In this document: one piece after another, positions 38,504 to 49,368 of the stretch
How positions within the stretch are numbered: the stretch's first letter is position 1
How the letters are laid out: every line of letters starts with the position of its first letter
Assembly: GCF_000688255.1 (NCBI RefSeq)
Contig: NZ_JHYS01000006.1
Location: 1-64,000, forward strand
Direction: 5' to 3'
DNA length: 64,000 nt
Origin: Simplicispira psychrophila DSM 11588
Lineage (GTDB): Bacteria; Pseudomonadota; Gammaproteobacteria; Burkholderiales; Burkholderiaceae_C
Translations under genes and position numbers: made by a program
The notes under the pieces: generated by a model
The model's input: the letters and a program-made list of their open reading frames with translations, nothing else
What the model was told of the DNA's origin: nothing
Databases searched by the model: none

Positions 38504-40243
38504 TTATAAGTTGGTCACGGCCAGAACTTCTTCGATAGAAGTCATGCCCAGTTTGGCTTTATGCAGGCCGGCGTCGCGCAGTGATCGCACGCCTTCGAGT
38601 TTGGCTTGGGCAGCAATTTCAAGGGCATTGCCATCGCGCAAGATAATGCGCTGAATTTCTTCAGTAATGGGCATAACCTGGTAGATGCCCACGCGTCCTT
38701 TGTAGCCGTTGTTGCAGGCGCTGCAGCCTATGGGTTTATAAGGAGCCCATGAACCATCAATTTCTTCATCAGAATATCCGGCATCTAGAAGTGCCTCATG
38801 GGGAATGTCGGAGGGTGCCTTGCACTGCGGACACAAGCGCCGTGCCAGTCGCTGAGCGGTAATCAGAATGACGCTGGAGGCAATATTGAAGGGCGCAATC
38901 CCCATGTTGCGCATCCGTGTAAGTGTGGTTGGTGCGTCGTTGGTATGCAGGGTGGATAACACCAAGTGGCCTGTTTGCGCGGCCTTGATCGAAATATCTG
39001 CAGTTTCAATATCGCGAATTTCTCCGACCATGATGATGTCCGGATCTTGGCGCAGAAAGGACTTCAGGGCTACGGCAAAAGTCAGCCCGGCCTTGTCATT
39101 GACACTCACCTGGTTGACGCCTGGCAGGGTAATTTCACAGGGGTCCTCTGCCGTGGCGATATTTACGCCAGGCTTGTTTAGAAGATTAAGGCAGGTGTAG
39201 AGAGACACAGTTTTGCCTGATCCCGTAGGACCAGTGACCAAAATCATGCCGTAGGGCCTGGAAATGGCATCTAACAGACGTGCTTTTTCTATCGGCTCAT
39301 ACCCCAGTGCATCAATACCCATTTTGGCACTGCTGGGGTCGAGGATACGAATAACAATTTTTTCACCAAACAGTGTGGGCAGGGTGCTCACCCGAAAATC
39401 GATCACCCGATCCGGGCCGACTTTCAATTTCATCTTGCCGTCTTGGGGCACACGTTTTTCGGAGATGTCCAGACGTGAAATTACCTTGATGCGGGATGCC
39501 AGCTTGTCCTTGATGGCGATGGGCGGCGAGGCAATTTCACGCAGCTCTCCATCGACTCGAAAGCGCACCCGGTAATGGTGTTCATAGGGTTCAAAATGCA
39601 AATCGGAAGCACGCATGTTGAAGGCATCTACCAGCATTTTGTGCAAGAACCTGACAATCGGGGCGTCTTCGACTTCGGTGGTATTAGTCTCTGGTGCCTC
39701 GGGTGTGTCTTCTACCGGAGCATCATCAAATTCAAAATCGCCACCGCCACTGGTGAGGGTGTCGAGCGCTTCCCCGGCCGTCTTGCTGTTGCTTTCAACC
39801 AGTTTGGTCAGTTTGTCATATTCGGCAATGACCCAGTCCACACCCATTTGGGTAGAAAATTTTATTTTCTCCGCGGCTTCCTGATCAGTGGGATCGGCGG
39901 TGGCGACCGTCAGGCGATTATTACGTTTACTGAGTACAACAACTCGGTAAGACAGGCAGATTTTGGTGTCGAGTAAATCGCGCGGCAGCCGCAGCGGATC
40001 AATTGCGTTGAGATCCAGCAAGGGGGCGCCAAAAACCGCCGATACTGTGTGCGCTAAGTCGGCCGCAGAAACGACTCCAGAGCCAGTCAGCTCAGCTATG
40101 AAGCTGGTTTTGCTCGCCTGTGATTTTTTGTAAGTATCTTCGGCTGATTTTTGTGTCAGTTTGCCAGCAGAAATCAGCGCCCGACCTAAGCCTGGGAGGG
40201 CAGCTGTTGCCGGTTCTTTTTGAGTGTTATCAACAGCAGCCAT
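38504..40243 (-). CDS. pilB: Type IV pilus assembly ATPase PilB
   Basis: The hexameric motor that powers pilus extension. An N-terminal GspE/MshEN-type domain comes first, and the ATPase core has Walker A in GPTGSGKTVSLYTCL, the Asp box, and the Walker B region DPDIIMVGEIRD. The zinc site CPQC plus CSACNNGYKGRVGIY is complete. Length is 579 residues. It leads pilB-pilC-pilD. No pilin gene is in the window. Confidence 0.96.
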   Translation of the reverse strand: MAAVDNTQKEPATAALPGLGRALISAGKLTQKSAEDTYKKSQASKTSFIAELTGSGVVSAADLAHTVSAVFGAPLLDLNAIDPLRLPRDLLDTKICLSYRVVVLSKRNNRLTVATADPTDQEAAEKIKFSTQMGVDWVIAEYDKLTKLVESNSKTAGEALDTLTSGGGDFEFDDAPVEDTPEAPETNTTEVEDAPIVRFLHKMLVDAFNMRASDLHFEPYEHHYRVRFRVDGELREIASPPIAIKDKLASRIKVISRLDISEKRVPQDGKMKLKVGPDRVIDFRVSTLPTLFGEKIVIRILDPSSAKMGIDALGYEPIEKARLLDAISRPYGMILVTGPTGSGKTVSLYTCLNLLNKPGVNIATAEDPCEITLPGVNQVSVNDKAGLTFAVALKSFLRQDPDIIMVGEIRDIETADISIKAAQTGHLVLSTLHTNDAPTTLTRMRNMGIAPFNIASSVILITAQRLARRLCPQCKAPSDIPHEALLDAGYSDEEIDGSWAPYKPIGCSACNNGYKGRVGIYQVMPITEEIQRIILRDGNALEIAAQAKLEGVRSLRDAGLHKAKLGMTSIEEVLAVTNL

Positions 40244-40333
40244 AGAACCGGGAATGTATAAGATAGTAAATGAATCATCCTATCATCGTTGCCAGGTTGG
40301 CAACTGTAATCAAAGTCCCCCAGATGGCCCGTT

Positions 40334-41320
40334 TCAGGTGCGCCGGGCAAGAAGTTGGGCTGCCAACTGGAGCAACGAGGTGGTGTATTGGTTGGCCGGG
40401 AGTTGGTCCAGCGCAGTGATGGCGCGCCGTGCTTCAGCCGCTGCAGCCTCCCGGGCGACATCCAGCGCGCCTGTTTTACGGACGATCTGGGCGATGGTGT
40501 CAAGTTGCTCGGTGCTGCCGCTTTCAATGGCTTCGCGCACCGTCGCCGCGTCGGCTTCGGTGCCGCGTTGCATGGCGGCTATCAGGGGCAAGGTGGCTTT
40601 GCCTTCGCGCAGATCATCGCCCAGATTTTTTCCCATCTCGGCCGCATCACCGTCGTAGTCGAGTACGTCGTCAATGATCTGAAAGGCGGTGCCCAGTGCT
40701 TGACCATAGGTGGCGCAGGCCTCCTCGACCAAGGCGCTACTGCCGGCCAGCACTGCTGCCAGACGTGCGCTGGCTTCAAACAATTTGGCTGTCTTGGAGC
40801 GGATGACGTGCAAGTAGGCGGCTTCATCGAGAGATGCGTCATGCATGTTCATCAGTTGCATCACTTCGCCCTCGGCAATGACGTTGGTGGCGTCGGCGAG
40901 AATTTCCATGATGCGCATTTCTCCCGTCTCTACCATCATCTGGAAAGCACGCGAGTACAAAAAATCTCCAACCAGCACGCTGGCCGGATTGCCAAAATTT
41001 TCATTGGCGGTGGCGCGGCCGCGGCGCAGGGTGGACTCGTCCACTACATCGTCATGCAGCAAGGTGGCCGTGTGGATGAACTCCACCACGGCAGCCAGGG
41101 TGAAGCGCTTGTCCTCGCGGTAAGCCAATGCGCCGCACACCATCAGGAGCAGCGCCGGACGCAGGCGCTTGCCACCAGCCGCAATGATGTAATGGGAGAT
41201 TTGCCCCACCAAGGGAACGCCAGACGCCAAGCGTTGGGCAATGATGCGATCCACTTCCAGCATGTCACTGGTGATGGGAGCGAGCGGCGAGTGGGCTGGG
41301 GGGAGGGCTGAGGCAGTCAA
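40334..41320 (-). CDS. ispB: Octaprenyl diphosphate synthase (polyprenyl synthase)
   Basis: Builds the polyprenyl tail of ubiquinone from farnesyl diphosphate and isopentenyl diphosphate. The first aspartate-rich motif is in LLHDDVVDES (about 90-99) and the second in FQIIDDVLDYDGD (about 213-225). GGKRLRPALLL is the conserved N-terminal block. Length is 328 residues if the TTG at 41320 is used; an ATG at 41263 would cut 19 residues but leave the core intact. The chain length (C40) is inferred from the family. It is divergent from rplU. Confidence 0.93.
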   Translation of the reverse strand: MTASALPPAHSPLAPITSDMLEVDRIIAQRLASGVPLVGQISHYIIAAGGKRLRPALLLMVCGALAYREDKRFTLAAVVEFIHTATLLHDDVVDESTLRRGRATANENFGNPASVLVGDFLYSRAFQMMVETGEMRIMEILADATNVIAEGEVMQLMNMHDASLDEAAYLHVIRSKTAKLFEASARLAAVLAGSSALVEEACATYGQALGTAFQIIDDVLDYDGDAAEMGKNLGDDLREGKATLPLIAAMQRGTEADAATVREAIESGSTEQLDTIAQIVRKTGALDVAREAAAAEARRAITALDQLPANQYTTSLLQLAAQLLARRT

Positions 41321-41402
41321 GGTAATGGTCGCAAATTGTGTTGCGAATTATAGGAAGCTGTGTGTGAGCGTCGATCAAGACGGCAGCTTGCAACTCACCA
41401 AG

Positions 41403-41430
41403 TTCTTGTGGCGTCGGCTAATGGTAGAAT
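41403..41430 (+). promoter_or_regulatory. Possible promoter of the rplU-rpmA operon
   Basis: TAGAAT (41425-41430) fits a sigma-70 -10 box, with TTCTTG (41403-41408) 16 bases upstream as a modest -35. Downstream, CTCTGCA (41437-41443) is complementary to TGCAGAG (41494-41500), so the leader can fold just ahead of the rplU ribosome-binding site. Confidence 0.4.
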
Positions 41431-41515
41431 CCTGGGCTCTGCAGAAATTCTTCTGTGGAAACTCACAAAATGTACCTGGGTTTATCCTGGGTATGCAGAG
41501 TCATAAGAGGTCAAC

Positions 41516-41827
41516 ATGTACGCGGTCATAAAAACCGGCGGCAAGCAGTATCGCGTTGCTTCCGGCGAAAAAATTAAAGTAGAACAGATTGCTGCGGACG
41601 TAGGCCAGGAAATCGTCATCGACCAGGTTCTGGCCGTCGGAAACGGCGCTGAACTGAAAGTTGGTACGCCCCTGGTGTCCGGCGCAACCGTGACAGCCAC
41701 TATCGTGGCACACGGCAAGCACGACAAAGTGCACATCTTCAAGATGCGCCGTCGCAAGCACTATCAAAAACGCCAAGGTCACCGTCAGCAGTTCACCGAA
41801 CTGCAAATCGGCGCCATTGTTGGTTAA
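41516..41827 (+). CDS. rplU: 50S ribosomal protein L21
   Basis: Binds 23S rRNA and L20 in the large subunit. It opens [14 protein letters not shown] and contains the signature [19 protein letters not shown] (about 78-96). Length is 103 residues, as usual. It leads the rplU-rpmA-obgE order. AAGAGGT stands before the ATG. Confidence 0.98.
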   Translation: MYAVIKTGGKQYRVASGEKIKVEQIAADVGQEIVIDQVLAVGNGAELKVGTPLVSGATVTATIVAHGKHDKVHIFKMRRRKHYQKRQGHRQQFTELQIGAIVG

Positions 41828-41842
41828 AGAAGGAGCTCAGTC

Positions 41843-42103
41843 ATGGCACAGAAAAAAGGCGGCGGCTCTACGCGAAATGGGCGCGATTCCAAGCCCAAAA
41901 TGCTCGGTGTGAAGGCTTTTGGTGGTGAACTGATCAGCGCCGGCTCCATCATCGTGCGCCAGCGCGGCACCAAGTTCCATCCCGGCAGCAATGTCGGCCT
42001 GGGCAAGGACCACACGCTGTTTGCTTTGGTGGACGGCCACGTGTCGTTTTCCCACAAGGGCGCGTTGTCCAAGCACATGGTCAACGTGACTGCTGCGGCC
42101 TGA
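41843..42103 (+). CDS. rpmA: 50S ribosomal protein L27
   Basis: Located near the peptidyl transferase centre. It opens [19 protein letters not shown], with no cleavable extension like that of some Firmicutes, and contains [19 protein letters not shown]. Length is 86 residues. It is 15 bp after rplU, with AAGGAG before the start. Two terminators follow. Confidence 0.98.
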   Translation: MAQKKGGGSTRNGRDSKPKMLGVKAFGGELISAGSIIVRQRGTKFHPGSNVGLGKDHTLFALVDGHVSFSHKGALSKHMVNVTAAA

Positions 42104-42128
42104 GGCTTTACCGCTTCATCTGCATCTG

Positions 42129-42158
42129 AAGCCCCGCCTGGTCGGGGCTTTGTTTTTT
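42129..42158 (+). terminator. First terminator after rpmA
   Basis: AAGCCCCG pairs with CGGGGCTT around a six-base loop (42129-42150), followed by TGTTTTTT. A strong intrinsic terminator. Confidence 0.9.
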
Positions 42159-42194
42159 GGGCGCGCAGCGCCGGTAGCACCGCCGCACGCCGTT

Positions 42195-42225
42195 GCCCCG
42201 CATTGCCGGGGCTTTGTGCTTTTTG
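42195..42225 (+). terminator. Second terminator after rpmA
   Basis: GCCCCG (42195-42200) pairs with CGGGGC (42207-42212), then TTTGTGCTTTTT. The stem and sequence mirror the first terminator 60 bp upstream, so the two may be a duplication. Confidence 0.75.
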
Positions 42226-42261
42226 GTAGGTAGCCCATAGGGGCGAGCCGCTGTTTTCTAA

Positions 42262-43347
<1,086 letters not shown>

Positions 43348-43407
43348 AAAGGTGAGTGTTTCAAGAGCATAGGGTCGGTTTTGACCTTGACTGATTTTTG
43401 CTCTTGA

Positions 43408-43464
43408 TTGCTATATTTATAATAGCTATAAACGCTGGTACAGTAAGCGCTGCAAGCCAAAATG
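43408..43464 (+). repeat. Dispersed palindromic repeat, copy 8, supplying a start codon
   Basis: GATTGCTATATTTATA, ATAGCTATAAACGCTGG, loop, then GTAAGCGCTGCAAGCC and AAAATG. The ATG at 43462-43464 is the proB start. The right end is the same as in the copy before the DUF815 gene. Confidence 0.8.
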
Positions 43465-44613
43465 ACTCAAAAAAATAATTCTGATGTGCTGCGCAATGCG
43501 CGCCGTATCGTGGTGAAGGTGGGTTCCAGCCTTGTCACCAACGAGGGCCGTGGCCTGGATGAAGCGGCCATTGGCGAGTGGAGCCGGCAGTTGGCGGCGC
43601 TGGTGCGCGCGCAAGGGGCGCAGCACCGCGAAGTCATCATGGTGTCCAGCGGTGCGGTGGCAGAAGGCATGAAGCGCCTGGGTTGGAGCACGCGCCCGCG
43701 CCAGATCCACGAATTGCAAGCGGCCGCGGCTGTCGGGCAAATGGGCCTGGCGCAAATGTACGAAACCAAGTTGCGTGAGCAAGGCATGGGCAGTGCGCAG
43801 GTGCTGCTGACGCACGCCGATCTGGCGGATCGCGAGCGCTACCTGAATGCGCGCAGTACGCTGCTGACGCTGCTGAGCCTGGGTGTGGTGCCGGTCATCA
43901 ATGAAAACGACACCGTCGTCAATGATGAAATCAAATTTGGCGACAACGACACCCTGGGTGCGCTGGTGGCCAATTTGGTCGAGGCCGATGCGCTCATCAT
44001 CCTGACCGATCAAAAGGGCTTGTACACCGCTGATCCACGGCGTGACCCGACGGCGCAGTTGGTCCACGAGGCCCGTGCGGGCGACGTGGCCCTGGAAGCG
44101 ATGGCTGGCGGTGTCGGCTCCAGCATTGGCAGCGGTGGCATGATCACCAAGATCATCGCTGCCAAGCGCGCAGCCGGCTCGGGTGCTTCGACCGTGATTG
44201 CCTGGGGGCGCGAGCCGGATGTGCTGTTGCGTCTGGCGCAAGGTGAGAGCATTGGCACATTGTTAGTCGCACAAACGGCCAAGACACAGGCGCGCAAACA
44301 ATGGATGGTCGATCATCTGCAGTTGCGTGGCGCCGTGGTGGTGGATGCCGGTGCAGCCACCAAGCTGCGCGCTGAGGGCAAAAGCCTGCTGCCGATTGGC
44401 ATGACGGCGGTCGAGGGCGATTTCTCGCGCGGCGATGTGATTGCTGTGCGTGACCCGGCGGGCAGTGAAATCGCCCGTGGTCTGGCCAACTACGCCAGCG
44501 CCGAGGCGCGGCTGTTGTGCCGCAAACCCTCTGCCGAGTTTCAGAACCTGCTCGGTTACATGGCAGAGCCAGAAATGGTGCACCGCGACAACCTGGTGCT
44601 GATGGGCGGGTGA
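43462..44613 (+). CDS. proB: Glutamate 5-kinase
   Basis: First step of proline synthesis, phosphorylating glutamate; in E. coli it is inhibited by proline. The amino-acid kinase domain (1-265) has [24 protein letters not shown] and [16 protein letters not shown]-terminal PUA domain (about 290-370) contains [12 protein letters not shown]. Length is 383 residues. The start is the ATG at the right edge of a repeat copy. proA is not next to it; rppH is convergent downstream. Confidence 0.95.
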   Translation: MTQKNNSDVLRNARRIVVKVGSSLVTNEGRGLDEAAIGEWSRQLAALVRAQGAQHREVIMVSSGAVAEGMKRLGWSTRPRQIHELQAAAAVGQMGLAQMYETKLREQGMGSAQVLLTHADLADRERYLNARSTLLTLLSLGVVPVINENDTVVNDEIKFGDNDTLGALVANLVEADALIILTDQKGLYTADPRRDPTAQLVHEARAGDVALEAMAGGVGSSIGSGGMITKIIAAKRAAGSGASTVIAWGREPDVLLRLAQGESIGTLLVAQTAKTQARKQWMVDHLQLRGAVVVDAGAATKLRAEGKSLLPIGMTAVEGDFSRGDVIAVRDPAGSEIARGLANYASAEARLLCRKPSAEFQNLLGYMAEPEMVHRDNLVLMGG

Positions 44614-44720
44614 GCTTGCAGCGTTGCTGAGGAATCAAGCGAATCAGCGTAGATGAACGCTATCCGCTTTTTGTCATCCATCGTCTGGCATTGGCGTACC
44701 CCTTTGGTGCGCAGGTAGCC

Positions 44721-45443
44721 TTATTTCGTGGGGGTCGGCACGGTGTCCAGTGGCTTCGTCTTGGCATCCGCAGGCAGGTCAGGCCCCAGCGGGGCGGCGG
44801 CCATATGGCTGCCCTTGTAACTGGTTTGCGGGTCAGGATCAAAGCTCGCGCCCGGAGGCAACTCCACGTCAGGATGCAGCAGCAACTGCCCGGTGCGGTG
44901 CATGTACATCCCTGCTGTATCGTGGTCACGCGTGCGCATACCGCTACGCAGGTAGCGGTTGCGCGGTTCCTGGCGCGGCAAAAAGCGGGCGAGCTCAATT
45001 AGCGCCATTTCATAGACGCCGCGTTTGAACTCCACCACAGCCTCTAGAGGCACCCAATACTCGTGCCATCGCCAAGCATCGAACTCTGGGTGGTTGGTGG
45101 CACGCAGGTTTAAATCCCAGTCGTGTCCGACCAATTGCAGCAGATACCAAATTTGTTTTTGGCCTTTGTAGTGTCCCCGCGCATCGCGGCGGATATACCG
45201 GTCAGGCACCTCATAGCGCAACCAGTCCCGGGTGCGGGCGACCACGCGTACATGGGTTGGCTGCAAGCCCACTTCTTCGTGCAATTCACGAAACATGGCT
45301 TGTTCGGGGGATTCTCCCCGGTCAATGCCACCTTGCGGAAACTGCCAGCTGTGGGTGCGTATGCGCTTTCCCCAGAATACCTGGTTCTTCTGGTTGAGCA
45401 GGATGATGCCGACGTTCGGCCGAAAGCCGTCCCGGTCAAGCAT
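44721..45443 (-). CDS. rppH: RNA pyrophosphohydrolase RppH
   Basis: Removes pyrophosphate from the 5' end of mRNA, opening it to RNase E decay. The N-terminus [17 protein letters not shown] and [17 protein letters not shown], followed by RELHEEVGL, form the RppH-type Nudix region. Length is 240 residues, longer than the 176 of E. coli. The extra C-terminal part is polar and proline-rich (from about residue 175), ending in [18 protein letters not shown] at 45449 is in frame, but the ATG at 45443 is at the conserved N-terminus. Confidence 0.94.
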   Translation of the reverse strand: MLDRDGFRPNVGIILLNQKNQVFWGKRIRTHSWQFPQGGIDRGESPEQAMFRELHEEVGLQPTHVRVVARTRDWLRYEVPDRYIRRDARGHYKGQKQIWYLLQLVGHDWDLNLRATNHPEFDAWRWHEYWVPLEAVVEFKRGVYEMALIELARFLPRQEPRNRYLRSGMRTRDHDTAGMYMHRTGQLLLHPDVELPPGASFDPDPQTSYKGSHMAAAPLGPDLPADAKTKPLDTVPTPTK

Positions 45444-45534
45444 AATCAAACCCCAAAATCTTTAATTGTGTCCATTATGCACGGCCCCTTGCGTGCGGCA
45501 AGGGAGCCCTATCCCTTGGCCTGACATTGATCCG

Positions 45535-47277
45535 ATGAAAGCTTCACAGTTCTTTATTTCCACCCTCAAAGAGGCCCCGGCAGATGCCGAAATCGTCAGC
45601 CACCAGCTGATGACGCGCGCCGGCCTGATCAAAAAGCTGGGTGCCGGCATTTACAGCTACATGCCCATGGGCCTGCGGGTGGTGCGCAAGGTTGAGGCCA
45701 TCGTGCGCGAGGAAATGAACCGCGCCGGTGCCGTCGAACTGACCATGCCCGTAGTGCAGCCAGCCGAGCTGTGGCAAGAAACCGGTCGCTTTGAAAAAAT
45801 GGGCCCCGAGCTGCTGCGTATCAAAGACCGCCACGGCCGCGACTACGTGGTGCAGCCGACCAGTGAAGAAGTGGTGACCGACATTGCGCGCCAAGAGCTG
45901 CGCAGCTATAAGCAGTTGCCCAAAAACTTCTATCAAATCCAGACCAAGTTCCGCGATGAGCGTCGGCCACGTTTTGGTCTGATGCGTGGGCGCGAGTTCA
46001 CCATGAAGGACGCTTACAGTTTCGACCGCGATCAAACCGCCGCCAAGGCCAGTTATCAGGTCATGGCCGATGCCTATCGCAAGATCTTTGACCGCTTTGG
46101 CCTGACCTACCGCGCCGTAGCCGCTGACAGCGGCGCCATTGGTGGTGATTTGAGCGAAGAATTCCAGGTGATTGCCGCCACCGGCGAAGACGCCATCGTT
46201 TACTGCCCGGGCAGCGATTACGCTGCCAATATGGAAAAAGCCGAGGCGCTGGCGCCCGCTGGTCCACGCGGCGGCGCCACCCAGCCTTTGACCAAGACCG
46301 CTACCCCTGGCAAAAGCACCTGCCCCGAGGTGGCCGAGTTACTGGGCGTGCCGCTCGCCACCACCGTCAAATCGCTGGTGCTGGCCACCGATGAAACCAA
46401 TGAGACGGGCGAAATCGTCAAAACCCAAGTCTGGCTGCTGCTGCTGCGCGGTGACCATGACATGAACGAGATCAAAGTCGGCAAAGTGCCGGGTCTAGCA
46501 GCGTTCCGTTTTGCTACGCCGGCTGAAATCGACACGCACTTTGGCTGCAAGCCGGGTTACCTCGGCCCCATCGGCCTGCAAAAACCACTGCCGATGGTGG
46601 TTGATCGTGAAGTGGCGGCGATGGCCGATTGGATTTGTGGCGCCAATGAGCCTGATTTCCATAGGGTCGGCGTCAACTGGGGCCGCGATCTGCCCGAACC
46701 CACGTTGGTGGCGGACATCCGCAACGTGGTGGCTGGCGATGCCTCGCCCGACGGCCAAGGCGTGCTGGCGATTGAGCGCGGCATTGAAGTCGGCCATGTG
46801 TTCTATTTGGGCACAAAATACAGCCAAGCCATGAACGCCACCTTCTTGGGTGAAAACGGCAAACCCACCTTCTTTGAAATGGGCTGCTACGGCATTGGTA
46901 TCACGCGTCTGCCCGCGGCGGCGATTGAGCAAAACCACGATGAGCGCGGCATCATCTGGCCCGATGCGATCGCACCGTTCACGGTGGTGCTGTGTCCGAT
47001 CACGCCGGAGCGTTTCCCAGACGTCAAAGCCGCTGCCGAATTGCTTTACGGCCAATTGATGGCCGCCGGTGTCGATGTGATTCTGGACGACCGGGGTGAG
47101 CGCCCGGGCGCCATGTTTGCCGACTGGGAACTGATCGGCGTACCGCACCGCGTCACCATTGGCGATCGGGGCCTGAAAGAAGGCCAAGTCGAATACCAGC
47201 ACCGCCGCGACAGTGCCGCCACCAAAGTGGCTACTTCTGACATCCTGGCTCTGCTTAAGGGCCGCTTGGCAATATGA
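45535..47277 (+). CDS. proS: Prolyl-tRNA synthetase
   Basis: Charges tRNA-Pro with proline; a class II synthetase of the bacterial type. Motif 2 is in [17 protein letters not shown] and motif 3 in [10 protein letters not shown]. An editing domain that clears mischarged alanine lies between them (about 225-405). Length is 580 residues. The frame is open to 45466, but the family start [14 protein letters not shown] begins at 45535. It overlaps the next gene by four bases (ATGA). Confidence 0.97.
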   Translation: MKASQFFISTLKEAPADAEIVSHQLMTRAGLIKKLGAGIYSYMPMGLRVVRKVEAIVREEMNRAGAVELTMPVVQPAELWQETGRFEKMGPELLRIKDRHGRDYVVQPTSEEVVTDIARQELRSYKQLPKNFYQIQTKFRDERRPRFGLMRGREFTMKDAYSFDRDQTAAKASYQVMADAYRKIFDRFGLTYRAVAADSGAIGGDLSEEFQVIAATGEDAIVYCPGSDYAANMEKAEALAPAGPRGGATQPLTKTATPGKSTCPEVAELLGVPLATTVKSLVLATDETNETGEIVKTQVWLLLLRGDHDMNEIKVGKVPGLAAFRFATPAEIDTHFGCKPGYLGPIGLQKPLPMVVDREVAAMADWICGANEPDFHRVGVNWGRDLPEPTLVADIRNVVAGDASPDGQGVLAIERGIEVGHVFYLGTKYSQAMNATFLGENGKPTFFEMGCYGIGITRLPAAAIEQNHDERGIIWPDAIAPFTVVLCPITPERFPDVKAAAELLYGQLMAAGVDVILDDRGERPGAMFADWELIGVPHRVTIGDRGLKEGQVEYQHRRDSAATKVATSDILALLKGRLAI

Positions 47278-47927
47278 GCGCAGCAGGTCTTTCACGGCGC
47301 TCCTGCCTGGTTTCGCTGGGCTCGTTCAGTGTGGCCCCGGCGGCTTGGCTGGGTATGCCCACGCAAGCCCACGCAGGCAGCCAACTCGAAGAGCCGCTGA
47401 TGGACTCGGTGCGTACGGCGCTGAACTCTGCCGTTTCCAATGCCGCGCCACCTGAGCCGGATTTTCCCAATACCGAGACGCGTCTGGTGTATTTGCGCTG
47501 GCTGGGCACCATGAGCGACCGCCTGCGCAAGCGCAAGCCCGAGTGGGAAGTACGCCGTGATTTTTTGCAGACCGTCTGGTACGAGAGTCGGCGCGCGGGC
47601 CTGGATGTGTCGCTGGTGCTGGGTTTGATCCAGGTCGAGAGCGCTTTTCGCAAGTTTGCCGTCTCCAGTGTGGGCGCGCGTGGCTACATGCAGGTCATGC
47701 CGTTTTGGACGCGCGTGATTGGCGACGGTGATGCTGGCAAGCTGTTCCATATGCAGACCAATTTGCGTTTTGGCTGCGTCATCTTGCGCCACTACTTGGA
47801 CCGCGAGCGCGGCGATTTGTTTCTGACGCTGGGCCGCTACAACGGCAGTCGGGGGCGTGATCCGTATCCGAATGCCGTCTTTGCTGCCCAGCGCAACTGG
47901 TTGTTTGATGGGCGCATGACGGGTTAA
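47274..47927 (+). CDS. Lytic transglycosylase, SLT domain
   Basis: Cuts peptidoglycan between sugars, leaving 1,6-anhydro ends. A signal peptide-like start ([17 protein letters not shown]) is followed by the SLT domain, with the catalytic glutamate in [17 protein letters not shown] and the [15 protein letters not shown] block. The C-terminal [17 protein letters not shown] closes the fold. Length is 217 residues. It is translationally coupled to proS, a common betaproteobacterial pair whose link is not explained. Confidence 0.92.
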   Translation: MSAAGLSRRSCLVSLGSFSVAPAAWLGMPTQAHAGSQLEEPLMDSVRTALNSAVSNAAPPEPDFPNTETRLVYLRWLGTMSDRLRKRKPEWEVRRDFLQTVWYESRRAGLDVSLVLGLIQVESAFRKFAVSSVGARGYMQVMPFWTRVIGDGDAGKLFHMQTNLRFGCVILRHYLDRERGDLFLTLGRYNGSRGRDPYPNAVFAAQRNWLFDGRMTG

Positions 47928-49234
47928 GCGGCACTATCCGCAACACCCGTGTCTTGCGGCAAGCGCGACACCATCACTTGATCGATGCGGTAGCTGTCCA
48001 CGTCCAGCACCTCAAACTTGTAGCCGCTCCACGTCACGCTGTCAGTGCGCCGGGGTACACGGCGCAGCATCACCATCAGAAATCCGGCGATGGTTTCGTA
48101 CTCGTCATCGTGCGGCAACGCGTCGAGCGACAGGGCGTGCAGCACTTCTTCAATCGGTGTCATGCCATCGATTAGCCAGGAGTTTTCGTCGCGCCGGACG
48201 ATGCGCTCTTCATCGTCCGGGCCAATCAGGTCGCCCATGACGGTGCTCATCACATCGTTCAGCGTGACCACGCCAACCACGCGGCTGTATTCGTTGACGA
48301 TGACGGCAAAGTCTTCGTGCGCTTGGCGAAACTGCTCCAGCACTTCGGACAGCGTCAGCCGGTCAGGCAAGATCAACGCTTTGCGCACTAAGCTGTCGCC
48401 GGCCAGCGAGATGGGTTGGTTGTTCAAAATGCGCTGGAACAGGTCTTTGGCGTCCACATAGCCGACCACATGGTCAATATCGCCCTCACATACCGGGTAG
48501 GTCGAAAACGGCTCCGCAGCAATGCGTACGCGAATGACATCGTCCGGGTCGTCGCGCAAAAAGAAGGCGACGCGCTCGCGGTGTGACATGGCGCTAGCCA
48601 CTGTGCGCGTGTCGAGCTCAAACACGTTGGTAATCACCTGCTGCTCGCGCTCGGGCAGTACGCCGGCGCGTGCACCGGCTTCCATCATCGCCAGCACATC
48701 GTCCGAGGTGATGCGGTCGTCGCGCAGCATCGGCAGGCCCAGCAGACGAAACAATGCGTCCGCCATGCGGCTGTAGATCCACACCAGCGGACGCAGTGCG
48801 CTGATGCTCCAGCCCATCGGCCGCGCCACTACCAGCGCCAGGCGCTCGGGGTTGGTCATGGCCAAGCGCTTGGGGAACAGGTCGGCAAACAGGATGAACA
48901 GCGAAGTGATGATGAAAAATGACGCCAGAAAGGCGGCAGTCTGGGCCCGCGCAGTCTCCAGCCACAGGGAGAACAGCGAGAAAAAATACGGCGTCAGCGC
49001 GCCTTCACCGACGATGCCGCCCAGGATGGCGACAGCGTTCAGGCTGACCTGCACTACGGTGAAATAGTCGCCCGGCTGCTCTTGCATCCGCAGCACACGG
49101 TCGGCGCGGCTGTCCCCCTCGTCAGCGATCTGGCGCAGACGCAGGCGGCGCGAGGCGGCCAAGGCAATTTCAGCGACCGAGAAAAAGGCGCTGGCAGAAA
49201 TTAGGGACAGGATGAGGAGGGTGTTTTCGAGCAT
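47924..49234 (-). CDS. CNNM/CorC-type membrane protein (DUF21 plus CBS pair, HlyC family)
   Basis: A probable magnesium or divalent cation transporter. The DUF21 membrane domain (about 1-190) has LLILSLISASAFFSVAEIAL and the GDYFTVVQVSLNAVAILGG segment. A CBS pair follows (about 205-330), then a C-terminal CorC/HlyC domain with DENSWLIDGMTPIEEVL. Length is 436 residues from the ATG at 49234; the frame is open for 12 more codons. Its stop codon overlaps that of the transglycosylase gene (TTAA at 47924-47927). Annotation as haemolysin is historical. Confidence 0.9.
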   Translation of the reverse strand: MLENTLLILSLISASAFFSVAEIALAASRRLRLRQIADEGDSRADRVLRMQEQPGDYFTVVQVSLNAVAILGGIVGEGALTPYFFSLFSLWLETARAQTAAFLASFFIITSLFILFADLFPKRLAMTNPERLALVVARPMGWSISALRPLVWIYSRMADALFRLLGLPMLRDDRITSDDVLAMMEAGARAGVLPEREQQVITNVFELDTRTVASAMSHRERVAFFLRDDPDDVIRVRIAAEPFSTYPVCEGDIDHVVGYVDAKDLFQRILNNQPISLAGDSLVRKALILPDRLTLSEVLEQFRQAHEDFAVIVNEYSRVVGVVTLNDVMSTVMGDLIGPDDEERIVRRDENSWLIDGMTPIEEVLHALSLDALPHDDEYETIAGFLMVMLRRVPRRTDSVTWSGYKFEVLDVDSYRIDQVMVSRLPQDTGVADSAA

Positions 49235-49321
49235 GGAGCAGTAGCGCACGCGCAGAAGGGTGGGCGCCATGTTTCAGTGTAGCGGTGAACTTCAGCCCCT
49301 CAAGCCGGTATGCGTCAGACG

Positions 49322-49347
49322 CAAAAAAGCCGCCTCACAAGGCGGCT
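49322..49347 (-). terminator. Terminator after grxD
   Basis: AGCCGCCT (49328-49335) pairs with AGGCGGCT (49340-49347) around CACA. On the minus strand a T-run of six follows. Confidence 0.9.
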
Positions 49348-49368
49348 GTGGGGAGCGAAACGGGTCGA

